In this document: piece after piece, positions 42,844 to 52,660 of the stretch | How positions within the stretch are numbered: the first letter of the stretch is position 1 | How the letters are laid out: each line of letters opens with the position of its first letter | NCBI RefSeq assembly: GCF_003935895.2 | Contig: NZ_CP054058.1 | Coordinates: 868,001-932,000 of the forward strand | Reading direction: 5' to 3' | DNA length: 64,000 nt | Source of the DNA: Scandinavium goeteborgense | GTDB lineage: Bacteria > Pseudomonadota > Gammaproteobacteria > Enterobacterales > Enterobacteriaceae | Translations under genes and position numbers: made by a program | The notes under the pieces: generated by a model | Seen by the model: only the letters and a program-made list of their open reading frames with translations | Databases searched by the model: none | What the model was told of the DNA's origin: nothing

Positions 42844-44037
42844 TCATGGATTACTGGATACCAGCTCGGAAAACGCGCGACGCGCCCGGACGCATTTCGC
42901 CAGTGCCAGAGCAAGGATGGCGATCGCCAGCCCGAGTGACAACGAAAACCACAGCGTACCTTCTATGCCTGCGTGGCTGCCCAACCATGCCCAGGCAAAG
43001 GGGGACGCGGCTGCCAGCAACTGGCCGGGGATCAGCAGCAAACCGGTGCGTTCGGCGTACTGTTCCGGGTTGAAGAGTTGCAATGGCAGAGTGGCTTTCA
43101 CCACCGTCATCAGCCCGTTGACCGCACCGTATCCGAGGGCAAACCCCGCAATAGCAGCAGGTGCAACCTTGGCGGTCAACGCGAGCAGAAAGCACAGCGG
43201 GATCAGTAACGACGTTATGACCGCCAGTCGAGCGGGCGTCAGGCGCTGGCCTGAGAGAACATCGAGCAGCCGTGCCCCCGTCTGACCCACGCCCCACAGC
43301 ATTCCTACGGTGACGGGAAGTCCGAAGTTAGCGATGAGTTCCGGCAGGTGCGTTGACGTTCCGTTCGAGACAAAGGTCATTAGCGCGATAAACAGGGCAT
43401 AGAGGATGCCGGGTAAACGGGCCGTTGTATCCCGGGAGGCGGGGTTTGCTTGAATCTTTCGCGGTGACAGGCGATTGGGGATTGCCCGCACTAACCCCGC
43501 GTTGAGCAATCCTACGCAGGCATAGATAAACAGGGCCGTATGCCAGGAGACCCATTCCAGCAACAGGGTTCCCAGCGGCCAGAACACGACCGAGGCCAGG
43601 CCGCCAAGCAGTGCGACCTGAGAAATCACCCGGCGCGCAGCGGGTCCATAAAGGCCGACTAATACTGCGAACAGAGCGTCATATAGCGACAAACGCATCC
43701 CAACTCCGATAACGCTCCAGCCCGTAATCCATAAAATTTTGGTCGCAGAAAGCGAGAGCATAAAACACCCACAGGCGATGAGCAGCGTGCCGGTTAGTAC
43801 CAGGCGCTGATCCCCAAACAGCGCCAGCAGCCTGGCGGTGAAAGGGGAGATAGCTGCCATGATCAGCATCGCCAGCGTTAACCCTCCGTATATGAATGAA
43901 GGCGACCAGCCGGTGGTGAGCGTGATGGCGTGGGCAAAGGTGCCCGGCATATAAAAGGAGATGCCCCAGTTGATGAGCTGGCTCAGCCCAGCACAGGTCG
44001 TCACTTGTCGAGTGGGCGTCAGATAATCGCTGGTCAT
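42844..44037 (-). CDS. MFS transporter
   Basis: A 397-residue inner-membrane protein with about 12 hydrophobic segments. Recognisable MFS features are LTTGWSPSFIYGGLTLAMLIMA, ARLLALFGDQRLVLTGTLL and the mid-protein hydrophilic loop (NRLSPRKIQANPASRDTTARLP). The substrate cannot be deduced. It is divergent from a LysR gene across 100 bp, the second such pair in this region. It ends 127 bp from the symE-like gene. It is not part of the E. coli backbone here. Confidence 0.82.
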   Translation of the reverse strand: MTSDYLTPTRQVTTCAGLSQLINWGISFYMPGTFAHAITLTTGWSPSFIYGGLTLAMLIMAAISPFTARLLALFGDQRLVLTGTLLIACGCFMLSLSATKILWITGWSVIGVGMRLSLYDALFAVLVGLYGPAARRVISQVALLGGLASVVFWPLGTLLLEWVSWHTALFIYACVGLLNAGLVRAIPNRLSPRKIQANPASRDTTARLPGILYALFIALMTFVSNGTSTHLPELIANFGLPVTVGMLWGVGQTGARLLDVLSGQRLTPARLAVITSLLIPLCFLLALTAKVAPAAIAGFALGYGAVNGLMTVVKATLPLQLFNPEQYAERTGLLLIPGQLLAAASPFAWAWLGSHAGIEGTLWFSLSLGLAIAILALALAKCVRARRAFSELVSSNP

Positions 44038-44137
44038 TGTTTTCTCTCAATGTTATTACAAAGGCACCCAGCCTATGCCGCTCACTCGTAAGGTGGCAGG
44101 GGCGTAACCTGATGCAGCGTATGAGAAAAACTTTGAG

Positions 44138-45007
44138 ATGACGTCCCTCAATTTGAGTCACTTAACCACTTTTCGTCTGGTTGTCGGGCGTGGAAGTTTT
44201 TCCGCCGCCGCCGATGCGCTGGGCCTGTCGCAGCCTGCGGTCAGTCTGCAAATCCGACAGCTTGAACAAGCGCTGCGCGCCAGGCTGGTTGAAAGGACCG
44301 GACGCGGCGTGACGGCAACTGCGGCGGGCCTCGTATTACTGGCTCAAAGTGAGAGAATTTCGCAGGCCGTTGAGGATGCGGTGCGGGCAGTGAGTGAGGT
44401 TTCGCAGGAGGTGAGCGGCCAGGTGCGAATTGGCACCGGCGCGACGGCGTGTATTCATCTGCTGCCTCCCGCGCTGCAATATCTGCGTGAGACCTACCCT
44501 TCGCTGCAGGTTGGTGTCACGACGGGAAACACGGTCGATATTGTGCGGGCGGTGGAAGAGAATCGCCTCGATCTGGGATTGGTCACGCTGCCTGTTAGCA
44601 GTCGTCAGTTGGTGATTAACTGCTGCCGGGAAGAGGAATTTGTGTTTATCTGCCGCGCGGGCGAGGGGAAGATGCCATTCACACCTGACAGCCTGCATAC
44701 CTTACCGTTGATTGCTTTCGAAGAAGGCAGTGGAACGCGTTTGCTCATCGATAGCTGGTTTTCTGCCAGCGGTCTGGCGATATCACCGGTGATGGAATCG
44801 GGCAGTATTGAGGCAATCAAACGGCTGGTGAGGGCAGGGCTTGGGGTGAGTATTGTGCCGCAGATGGCGGTTGCGAGTGCATTCGACAGCGAAGGATTAG
44901 AGGTTCATTCGCTGATGCCTGTTCTGCATCGCCAGCTGGCATTCGTGATGCGCCCGGACAAAATTCTCAGCAGAGGAATGGCGGAAGTGATACGTCTGTT
45001 GTCGTAA
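44138..45007 (+). CDS. LysR family transcriptional regulator
   Basis: A 289-residue LysR-type regulator with helix-turn-helix at residues 5-63 (FSAAADALGLSQPAVSLQIRQLEQ) and a ligand-binding domain resembling the CysB/Cbl-like and NAC-like group (VRIGTGATACIHLLPPALQYL, GSGTRLLIDSWF). It is divergent from an MFS gene, which it probably controls. No clear palindrome is seen in the 100-bp gap. It ends at a shared terminator. Confidence 0.87.
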   Translation: MTSLNLSHLTTFRLVVGRGSFSAAADALGLSQPAVSLQIRQLEQALRARLVERTGRGVTATAAGLVLLAQSERISQAVEDAVRAVSEVSQEVSGQVRIGTGATACIHLLPPALQYLRETYPSLQVGVTTGNTVDIVRAVEENRLDLGLVTLPVSSRQLVINCCREEEFVFICRAGEGKMPFTPDSLHTLPLIAFEEGSGTRLLIDSWFSASGLAISPVMESGSIEAIKRLVRAGLGVSIVPQMAVASAFDSEGLEVHSLMPVLHRQLAFVMRPDKILSRGMAEVIRLLS

Positions 45008-45015
45008 AAGATGAA

Positions 45016-45051
45016 AAAACCCCGGTGATGTTCTGACATTACCGGGGTTTT
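45016..45051. terminator. Bidirectional terminator between LysR and NlpC/P60 genes
   Basis: AAAACCCCGGT and ACCGGGGTTTT, with inner pairing GATGT/ACATT, form a strong hairpin between two convergent genes. Confidence 0.93.
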
Positions 45052-45053
45052 CT

Positions 45054-45575
45054 TTATGCGTTTTCAGTAATACGGCGGGCGGTTTCGTAGTGAGCTTGCC
45101 AGTAATTATTGGCAAGACTTGAAACAGTGACCCCTTTTATTTTCGACGCATGGATAAATTCATTATTTCCCACATACACGCCGACATGTCGGGTCGATTT
45201 TGACGTTTTGAAAAATACGAGGTCACCGGGCTTTAATTCACCCTGAGCGATATGATAACCATTATGAATTTGCTGGCTCGTCGTGCGCGGCAGATTCATG
45301 TTCATCGAACCGTGAATAATCGCCTGCATCAGCGCGGAACAGTCGATTCCACTATGTGAGCTACCGCCCCAGTGATAACGCGTACCCTTCCATTGAGAAT
45401 ATTCAGCAAGAATTTTTGATTTTATATTGTTTGACTGCGGGGCTGAAACTTTAGTGGTAATACTACTTTCTTTCAGAGTGGTAAAACTGGTTGGCAGATT
45501 AAAAGCACAAGCATGACCAGCAATGATGGTGGTGGCACACAGCACCATTGCAGGGAATAATTTAGATAAATTCAT
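45054..45575 (-). CDS. NlpC/P60 family endopeptidase (secreted)
   Basis: A 173-residue probable peptidoglycan endopeptidase. A signal peptide (1-24, ending GHACA) is followed by a short Ser/Thr-rich linker and an NlpC/P60 domain. The catalytic Cys is in SGIDCSALMQ (about residue 79), the His in STRHVGVYVG and the third polar residue in EFIHASKIKG. It resembles MepS/NlpC of E. coli but has no lipobox, so a free periplasmic or secreted form is likely. Base composition is more AT-rich than its neighbours, suggesting acquisition. It is not at this place in E. coli. Confidence 0.85.
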   Translation of the reverse strand: MNLSKLFPAMVLCATTIIAGHACAFNLPTSFTTLKESSITTKVSAPQSNNIKSKILAEYSQWKGTRYHWGGSSHSGIDCSALMQAIIHGSMNMNLPRTTSQQIHNGYHIAQGELKPGDLVFFKTSKSTRHVGVYVGNNEFIHASKIKGVTVSSLANNYWQAHYETARRITENA

Positions 45576-45753
45576 AAATGAGAAAGTCTTTAATAAAGAG
45601 CGAAAAAATCCTTACGAATAAATGACCGGACTCCTCCCGGAAGGTGAGCAAATAATATACTGCGCTCATTTTTTGTCCAGATGTTGTGCGGTCTCATTTT
45701 GGACTGAGATCGGCGGTGTGGCTGGAATCGCTGATTTTTAAAGGGTATTATTG

Positions 45754-46122
45754 ATGCAACTTATGATTCGGGGAAGCATGATGGACAGTCGTATTCGCAG
45801 AGAAAAGCTCACTATCGGCCGGATGATTGCGCTCTATGCAAAACGCTGTCCGCAGGCTACTTCAGCGCCAGAGCACTATGCGGCTCTCAATGCCTATGCC
45901 GAAAAGCGGCTCGACAAATGTGTCTTTGGTGAAGACAAACCGGCCTGTAAACAATGCCCGGTGCATTGCTATCAGCCCGCTAAGCGGGAAGAGATGAAGC
46001 AGATTATGCGCTGGGCGGGGCCGCGAATGCTGTGGCGGCATCCGCTGCTGACGGTGTTGCATTTGATTGATGATAAGCGCGCGGTACCTGAGCTCCCGGA
46101 AAAATATCGACCGAAGAAATAG
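45754..46122 (+). CDS. ygbA: YgbA, nitrous oxide-stimulated promoter family protein
   Basis: A small protein of about 122 residues with four clustered cysteines in CVFGEDKPACKQCPVHCYQP, the hallmark of the YgbA family. In E. coli ygbA lies between fhlA and mutS and is controlled by the nitric-oxide sensor NsrR. The start is uncertain: ATG at 45754 has AAAGGG at 8 bp, while ATG at 45778 has GGGGA and gives the better-conserved N-terminus MMDSRIRREK. I did not find a clear NsrR site. Its place near mutS marks the right border of the missing formate hydrogenlyase block. Confidence 0.88.
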   Translation: MQLMIRGSMMDSRIRREKLTIGRMIALYAKRCPQATSAPEHYAALNAYAEKRLDKCVFGEDKPACKQCPVHCYQPAKREEMKQIMRWAGPRMLWRHPLLTVLHLIDDKRAVPELPEKYRPKK

Positions 46123-46442
46123 TGAGCTCGCGGAATTTCACTCAGCGTCGGCATCTGGATAAGTAAGACATTCAGGCGATAATATTGTTCATGGCAATCA
46201 ATTGATTATTCCATTTCGTATTTGAAATGTGAATGGTTCTTACTTTATTGCCACTTAACCTCTTTACATCATTCATCGTTTCAGTCTGTTTAGGAAAATC
46301 TCAGCGCGGTGGGATGCAGCTGCAATGCTATTTGAGATCATTATTTTTGGGCTGCGTGCAATATAAGATACCCCTCTTAGGATTATTCATTCTTATCAAT
46401 GGGTAGTTTGCTCATTCAGACCCTTTTTATTGGGAGGAAAGC
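46123..46442. other. Gene-free interval where hyc/hyp/fhlA lie in E. coli
   Basis: These 320 bp between ygbA and hycI are AT-rich and hold no gene. I looked for remnants of HycH and FhlA in all frames by eye and saw none. The interval probably holds whatever promoter now drives hycI. No sigma-54 -24/-12 pair with correct spacing is visible. Confidence 0.7.
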
Positions 46443-46898
46443 GTGTCCAACGTATTACTGTGTGTCGGCAACAGCATGATGGGTGACGACGGCGCTGGGC
46501 CGCTGCTCGCGGAAATGTGTGCCACAGCGCCAAAAGGAGACTGGCTGGTGCTTGACGGCGGCAGCGCGCCGGAAAGGGAAGTGGCGGCGATCCGCGAAAT
46601 GAAGCCGAAGCGCTTGTTAATTGTCGATGCTAGCGACATGGGGCTGGATCCCGGTGAGATACGTATTGTCGATCCTGATGATATTGCTGAGATGTTTCTG
46701 ATGACCACCCACAATATGCCGATCAACTGTCTGATAGAACAGTTGAAAGAGGATGCGGGCGAAGTGATTTTCCTCGGCATTCAGCCAGATATTGTCGGCT
46801 TCTATTATCCGATGACTGAGAAAGTGAAAGCGGCGACGGAAGTGGTGTATCAGCGGCTGGAAGGGTGGGTCGGTTACGGCGGGTTTGAGCGGTTGTAG
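46443..46898 (+). CDS. hycI: Hydrogenase 3 maturation endopeptidase HycI (orphan)
   Basis: A 151-residue nickel-dependent protease of the HycI/HyaD family that clips the C-terminus of HycE after nickel insertion. Nickel-site residues are in GNSMMGDDGAGPLLAEMC (Asp near 16), IVDASDMGLDPGEIR and TTHNMPINCLIEQL (His). It starts with GTG at 46443, with GGGAGG 6 bp upstream; E. coli HycI also begins with GTG and has 156 residues. The hyc operon that normally precedes it is missing. It looks intact, so either its target hydrogenase lies elsewhere in the genome or loss is recent. Confidence 0.93.
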   Translation: MSNVLLCVGNSMMGDDGAGPLLAEMCATAPKGDWLVLDGGSAPEREVAAIREMKPKRLLIVDASDMGLDPGEIRIVDPDDIAEMFLMTTHNMPINCLIEQLKEDAGEVIFLGIQPDIVGFYYPMTEKVKAATEVVYQRLEGWVGYGGFERL

Positions 46899-46904
46899 GG
46901 AAAT

Positions 46905-46948
46905 ACCCGGTGGGCGTAGGCCCGGTAAGCGTTAGCGCCACCGGGCAA
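46905..46948. repeat. REP element between hycI and ascB
   Basis: TACCCGGT with GGCCCGGTAAGCGTTAGCGC and CACCGGGCAA form a REP-type palindrome between two convergent genes. Confidence 0.7.
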
Positions 46949-46953
46949 TAGTG

Positions 46954-48375
<1,422 letters not shown>

Positions 48376-49845
48376 TTACCTCGCTTGTAAAGGTTGAACG
48401 GTTGCGGCGATGCCTTGCGCTTTGCGCGCCTGCTCGGCACCGTCGACAGCAGGGATTTCTTCCACCGGAATATCTTCAAAGCCCAGCAGCAGCGTCAGCA
48501 CGAAGGAGAGCACCACTGCCAGCGCCATCACGCCGAACACCCAGACGATGGTCATCGGATTGGCCGGGTCAAAGAACTGGACGCTTGTAAACAGCCCTGG
48601 CGCGGCCATCGAATGACTTGCCAGCCCGGCGATACCTGCAATGGCACCGCAGATGAAACCGCTGATCAGGCTCGCAATCAATGGACGTTTCAGGCGAATC
48701 GCCACGCCGTACAGTGCCGGTTCTGAAATACCCGCGAGGATAGCGGAAGCCGCTGCGGCCAGCGCCGTCTGACGCAGTTCCGGGTTTTTGGTTTTCCACG
48801 CTACCGCCAGCGATGAGCCACCGAGAGACAGGTTGGCACCAATTTCAGACGGCATTACCATCGCTTCTTTGCCGGTGGTGGCAATGGTCTGAATGATGGT
48901 TGGGGTGAATACGCGGTGCATCCCGGTCATCACCAACAACGGCCACAGTGCGCCCATAATCGCCACCGAAAGCCAGCCAAGGTAGCCATGAACGGTGTAC
49001 ACCACGGCGGAAATGCCACTGCCGATCCAGATGCCAATCGGGCCAATCAACAGGATAGCCAGCGGAGCGGCAATCAACACAATCAGCATCGGCTTGAGGA
49101 AGTTTTTTGTGACCGCAGGCGTGATTTTGTCGACCCAGACCTCGATATAGGACAGGCACCAGGTCATCACCAGCGCTGGAATCACCGTGTAGGTATATTT
49201 CACCGCCGTCACCGGAATGAATGCGAACTCCACGTGCTCGCCCTGCGCGGCTTTCGCCATCAGCTCAATAAAGCTCGGATGCACCAGTACGCCTGCAATG
49301 GCAATCGCCAGCGACATATTGGTTTTGAATTTCACCGCGGCAGATGCGGCGACCATCAGCGGCAGGAAGAAGAATGCGCCATCGCCAATCACCGTCAGAA
49401 TAGTCAACGTCGGCGCGCCTTTGGGCAGCACACCGGACATCTCCAGCACCATCGCCAGCAGTTTCACCATCGAACCGCCGATGATCGCCGGGATCAGCGG
49501 CGACATGGTGCCGATCAGTGCATCCAGAATGCCCGCGCCGATTCGACGCAGGGTCAATTTCTGTGGCCCTTGTTCCATGGCGGGTTGCAGGTTACCCGGC
49601 AGAAGATTCATCACTTCTTTGTAGGCCTGAGAAACGGTGTTGCCGATGATCACCTGGCACTGGTTATCGCTGCGTACCAAGCCGAGTACGCCTTTGAGGG
49701 CTTTCAGCGTTGCGGCATCGGCGAGAGTCGGGTCGTTAAGCACAAAACGCAGTCGCGTCATGCAGTGGGTCGCGGCGGTGATGTTGTTAGCGCCGCCCAG
49801 TGCGGCCACCACATCACGGGCCAGTGCGGCATAATTTTTCGACAT
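48376..49845 (-). CDS. ascF: PTS beta-glucoside-specific EIIBC component AscF
   Basis: A 489-residue inner-membrane sugar transporter that imports and phosphorylates beta-glucosides. The IIB domain has its phosphorylated Cys in NITAATHCMTRLRFVL (near residue 25); the IIC domain (about 100-470) has some ten membrane segments and the signature GISEPALYGVAIRLKRP. No IIA domain is present, so the glucose IIA (Crr) must supply phosphate. The start at 49845 (MSKNYAALARDVV) matches E. coli AscF (485). Preceding in-frame sequence has no conserved N-terminus. Confidence 0.96.
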   Translation of the reverse strand: MSKNYAALARDVVAALGGANNITAATHCMTRLRFVLNDPTLADAATLKALKGVLGLVRSDNQCQVIIGNTVSQAYKEVMNLLPGNLQPAMEQGPQKLTLRRIGAGILDALIGTMSPLIPAIIGGSMVKLLAMVLEMSGVLPKGAPTLTILTVIGDGAFFFLPLMVAASAAVKFKTNMSLAIAIAGVLVHPSFIELMAKAAQGEHVEFAFIPVTAVKYTYTVIPALVMTWCLSYIEVWVDKITPAVTKNFLKPMLIVLIAAPLAILLIGPIGIWIGSGISAVVYTVHGYLGWLSVAIMGALWPLLVMTGMHRVFTPTIIQTIATTGKEAMVMPSEIGANLSLGGSSLAVAWKTKNPELRQTALAAAASAILAGISEPALYGVAIRLKRPLIASLISGFICGAIAGIAGLASHSMAAPGLFTSVQFFDPANPMTIVWVFGVMALAVVLSFVLTLLLGFEDIPVEEIPAVDGAEQARKAQGIAATVQPLQAR

Positions 49846-49882
49846 CGGATCAATCCATCTTATTGTGATTAAAATTTGTGTA

Positions 49883-49896
49883 GGAAACCGGTTCCA
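49883..49896. promoter_or_regulatory. Putative AscG operator in ascG-ascF intergenic region
   Basis: GGAAACCGGTTCCA resembles the AscG/GalR-type operator TGAAACCGGTTTCA and has the perfect core AACCGGTT. It lies 38 bp upstream of ascF and 149 bp from ascG, suited to repress ascFB and perhaps ascG. Confidence 0.65.
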
Positions 49897-50044
49897 CAAA
49901 ATCATGAAGAGATCGGATTGGTGAAACAAGAGAGAGGTGGGATCTATTTTGTTTTCGTGAAGTTGATCACTTCAAATCGTCATTGCTGAAAATCGGCTTA
50001 GGCTGAAGTACACTGCCAGCACTTTTTTCAGACGGATGAGTAAC

Positions 50045-51058
50045 ATGGCAACGATGCTGGAAGTGGCGAAGCGCGCTGGCGTGTCGAAAGCCACCGTATC
50101 CCGCGTGCTGTCGGGTAATGGCTACGTCAGCCAGGAAACCAAAGACCGCGTGTATCAGGCGATCGGCGAAAGCGGGTATCGCCCGAATTTGCTGGCGCGC
50201 AATCTGGCAACCAAAAAAAGCCAGACGCTGGGCCTGGTGGTTACGAACACCCTGTATCACGGCGTCTACTTCAGCGAGCTGCTGTTTCACGCCGCGCGTC
50301 TGACTGAAGATCAGGGCCGGCAGCTGATCCTGGCCGACGGAAAACACAGCGCGGAAGAGGAGCGGGCGGCGATCCAGTATCTGCTCGATCTGCGCTGTGA
50401 CGCGATCATCATCTACCCGCGCTTTCTGACGCCGGATGAGATGGACGCGATCATCCACGATCACGAGCGGCCGATTATGGTGTTGAATCGACGGTTGCGC
50501 GGCAACGCCAGCCACTGCGTGTGGTCGGATCAAAAAGCCTCCAGCCAGGCGGCAGTTGAGCGGCTGATTGCGATGGGCCATCGCGATATCGCGTTCATTA
50601 CCGGCTCGCTGGATTCACCGACGGGGATCGAACGCCTCGCGGGCTACAAAGCGGCACTAGAGCACAACGACATTCCGGTGAGAGACGCGTGGATTGCAGA
50701 AGGTAAATGGACCCCAGCCACCGGTGCGACAGGCGTCGAAGCGCTGTTAGCGCGCGGGATTCCGTTCACTGCACTGGTGGCGAGCAACGACGACATGGCT
50801 ATCGGGGCCATCAAGCAGCTCAATACCGCGGGATGGCGCGTGCCGGAGCAGGTGTCGGTGATTGGCTTTGACGATATTGCTCTTGCGCCTTATATCGTTC
50901 CGGCCCTGTCGAGCGTCAAAATCCCGGTCACTGAAATGATTGAAGAAACCATTAACCGCTTGATGTGTATGCTCGACGGCGGTGAATTTCATCTACAACA
51001 ATCCTTCCCCGGCGAGCTAATGCTGCGTGATTCCGTCATCTCTGGGCCCCACGCCTGA
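50045..51058 (+). CDS. ascG: LacI family repressor AscG
   Basis: A 337-residue LacI/GalR-family repressor of ascFB (and in E. coli also of the propionate genes). The helix-turn-helix is at residues 3-25 (MLEVAKRAGVSKATVSRVL), hinge PNLLARNLA, then a periplasmic-binding-like ligand domain (ALVASNDDMAIGAIKQL, SVIGFDDIALAPY). The start ATG at 50045 aligns with E. coli AscG (336); ATG at 50036 adds three residues and is possible. Confidence 0.95.
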   Translation: MATMLEVAKRAGVSKATVSRVLSGNGYVSQETKDRVYQAIGESGYRPNLLARNLATKKSQTLGLVVTNTLYHGVYFSELLFHAARLTEDQGRQLILADGKHSAEEERAAIQYLLDLRCDAIIIYPRFLTPDEMDAIIHDHERPIMVLNRRLRGNASHCVWSDQKASSQAAVERLIAMGHRDIAFITGSLDSPTGIERLAGYKAALEHNDIPVRDAWIAEGKWTPATGATGVEALLARGIPFTALVASNDDMAIGAIKQLNTAGWRVPEQVSVIGFDDIALAPYIVPALSSVKIPVTEMIEETINRLMCMLDGGEFHLQQSFPGELMLRDSVISGPHA

Positions 51059-51176
51059 CGCCTTTCATCTGTTGTCGTCATTAATGTCGATGACAGATGT
51101 CTAACGTCCTAATTCCTTGATAAAAAGTCATTTTAATAATGGTGCGGAAGGCGTGCTAATGCACTTCGTTGGTGCA

Positions 51177-51511
51177 GAAGACGGCTTTGCTGTGCAGCTT
51201 CAGGTGCATTGCCCCTTTTTGGTGCGCATCGACGCCCTGGAAAACGCGCCCGACGAAGCCGCTGGCGGTGATGCTGCCTCAGGATAATTTCCTGTCGAAA
51301 CAGGCACAAAAATTGCTTAACACTCCGGTGTCTCCGGCCGTTCTGGAGGCGAAAAACGCGCTCGACGGCCTGGGCTAAGTGATCGCGCCCGTTTTATCTG
51401 TCTGGTTTTACACTTTTCTTTCCGCAATGTTTGCCTGCAGACGACGGCGGAATTTCATATGGGCAGGCGGCGATTGCCGCAGCCCGCCTCCAGGAGGAAG
51501 GGAACGGATGA
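51177..51511 (+). pseudogene. hypF: hypF remnant (hydrogenase maturation carbamoyltransferase), three fragments
   Basis: Three pieces of HypF remain in order but in three different frames. 51177-51242 encodes EDGFAVQL joined to QVHCPFLVRIDALE, like the acylphosphatase domain of E. coli HypF (QHCPPLARIDSVE). 51241-51393 encodes KTRPTKPLAVMLP...KLLNTP...LEAK and, after a TAA, VIAP, like KHRPAKPLAVMLP and IAPGL. 51404-51511 encodes [15 protein letters not shown]...[16 protein letters not shown] and the natural TGA, like the HypF C-terminus. About 110 of some 750 codons survive, so the gene is dead by internal deletions and frameshifts. HypF makes the cyanide ligands of nickel-iron hydrogenases. 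51059-51176 holds no recognisable gene; hydN is gone. Confidence 0.88.
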
Positions 51512-52524
51512 TGCTGATGAGGCTTTTACGCCAACAGCCGCGCGCAGCACTACTGGTTTTCGTGCTGATGATGGCCAATCTACTGGCGTGGTGTTGGGCG
51601 TGGCAGGTGTTTGGTGAGAGCGGGGCGCTGATGGCGGCCAGTCTGTTGGCCTGGGGCTACGGCCTGCGCCATGCGGTCGATGCCGACCATATCGCCGCGA
51701 TTGATACCGTCACACGTAAAATGATGCAGCAGGGCAAACGCCCGTTTGGTGTTGGGGCGTGGTTCTCGCTCGGGCATTCCTCGATTGTGGTGCTGGCTTC
51801 GGCGGCGATTGCAGCTACTGCGACGGCATTCCAGCAACACATGAGCTGGTTTCACGACACCGGTAGCCTGATTGGCACCGCGGTGTCGTCATTATTCCTG
51901 CTGGCGATGGCCTTCATCAACCTGGTTATTCTGCGCGGTATCTGGCGCAGCTTCCGCGCGTTTAAACAGGGCAAGCCGTTCAACAGCGATCCGGTGGCTA
52001 CCGGCGGGATGATGAGCTGGCTGTTCGGCAAGACGTTCCGCCTGATCGACAAAAGCTGGCACATGTATCTGGTTGGTTTTTTGTTTGGCCTCGGCTTCGA
52101 TACTGCCACTGAAATTGGCGTGTTGGGGATCACCGCCGCCAGCGCATCCAGCGGGATGTCTATCTGGAGCATCATGATTTTCCCGGCGCTGTTTGCCAGC
52201 GGCATGGCGCTGGTGGATACGCTTGATAACGTGCTGATGGTCGGGGCGTACGGCTGGGCCTTCAACAAACCTCAGCGTAAGCTTTACTACAACATGACCA
52301 TTACCGGCACGTCGGTCGTGGTGGCGCTGTTTATCGGTGGCCTGGAAGCGCTGGGTCTGCTGATGGATAAATTTGGCTTTAGCGGCGGGCTGTGGAACTG
52401 GGTCGGCGCGTTGAATGACAATCTCGGCAATGCCGGATTCATCGTGATTGGGCTGTTTATCGCCTGCTGGGTCGTTTCCCTGGCGGTGTACCGCTGGCGT
52501 GGGTATGACGCACTTAGCGTGTAA
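51508..52524 (+). CDS. Nickel/cobalt transporter, NiCoT family (HoxN/NixA type)
   Basis: A 338-residue inner-membrane permease with about eight hydrophobic segments. The metal-selective motif [17 protein letters not shown] (the Hx4DH signature of NiCoT) and [13 protein letters not shown] in the middle are diagnostic. The start at 51508 has AGGAGG at 10 bp and overlaps the hypF stop (ATGA), so it was translationally coupled to hypF. In-frame sequence upstream of this start is the hypF remnant, not part of the permease. It probably supplied nickel for hydrogenase; here it is intact although hypF is dead. No nickel- or cobalt-sensing riboswitch is recognisable. Confidence 0.93.
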   Translation: MMLMRLLRQQPRAALLVFVLMMANLLAWCWAWQVFGESGALMAASLLAWGYGLRHAVDADHIAAIDTVTRKMMQQGKRPFGVGAWFSLGHSSIVVLASAAIAATATAFQQHMSWFHDTGSLIGTAVSSLFLLAMAFINLVILRGIWRSFRAFKQGKPFNSDPVATGGMMSWLFGKTFRLIDKSWHMYLVGFLFGLGFDTATEIGVLGITAASASSGMSIWSIMIFPALFASGMALVDTLDNVLMVGAYGWAFNKPQRKLYYNMTITGTSVVVALFIGGLEALGLLMDKFGFSGGLWNWVGALNDNLGNAGFIVIGLFIACWVVSLAVYRWRGYDALSV

Positions 52525-52660
52525 CATCGGCTGCAAAGCGGCTGGGGCTCAAGAAAGGCGTTTAAAAATATATTTTTGGCCGGTGCCGCCTTGCGCTTTC
52601 TTATCATGTGCGGGATGTTTACCATACTTGCTCTTGCCGAATTAGCTAAATGGATGTCAC

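Noticed and set aside
46300-46442. Sigma-54 promoter for hycI
   Set aside because: GG and GC pairs near TTTGGGCTGCGTGCAATA do not have the required 10-base spacing.
51169-51378. Separate 69-residue protein gene upstream of the permease
   Set aside because: Its C-terminal part is a HypF fragment and its N-terminal part is a frameshifted reading of another HypF fragment, so it is pseudogene sequence.
51379-51507. N-terminal extension of the NiCoT permease by 43 codons
   Set aside because: This DNA encodes the hypF C-terminal remnant in another frame; the real start with AGGAGG is at 51508.
51059-51507. NiCo or cobalamin riboswitch before the permease
   Set aside because: No conserved core of either class could be matched; the sequence is explained by the hypF remnant.
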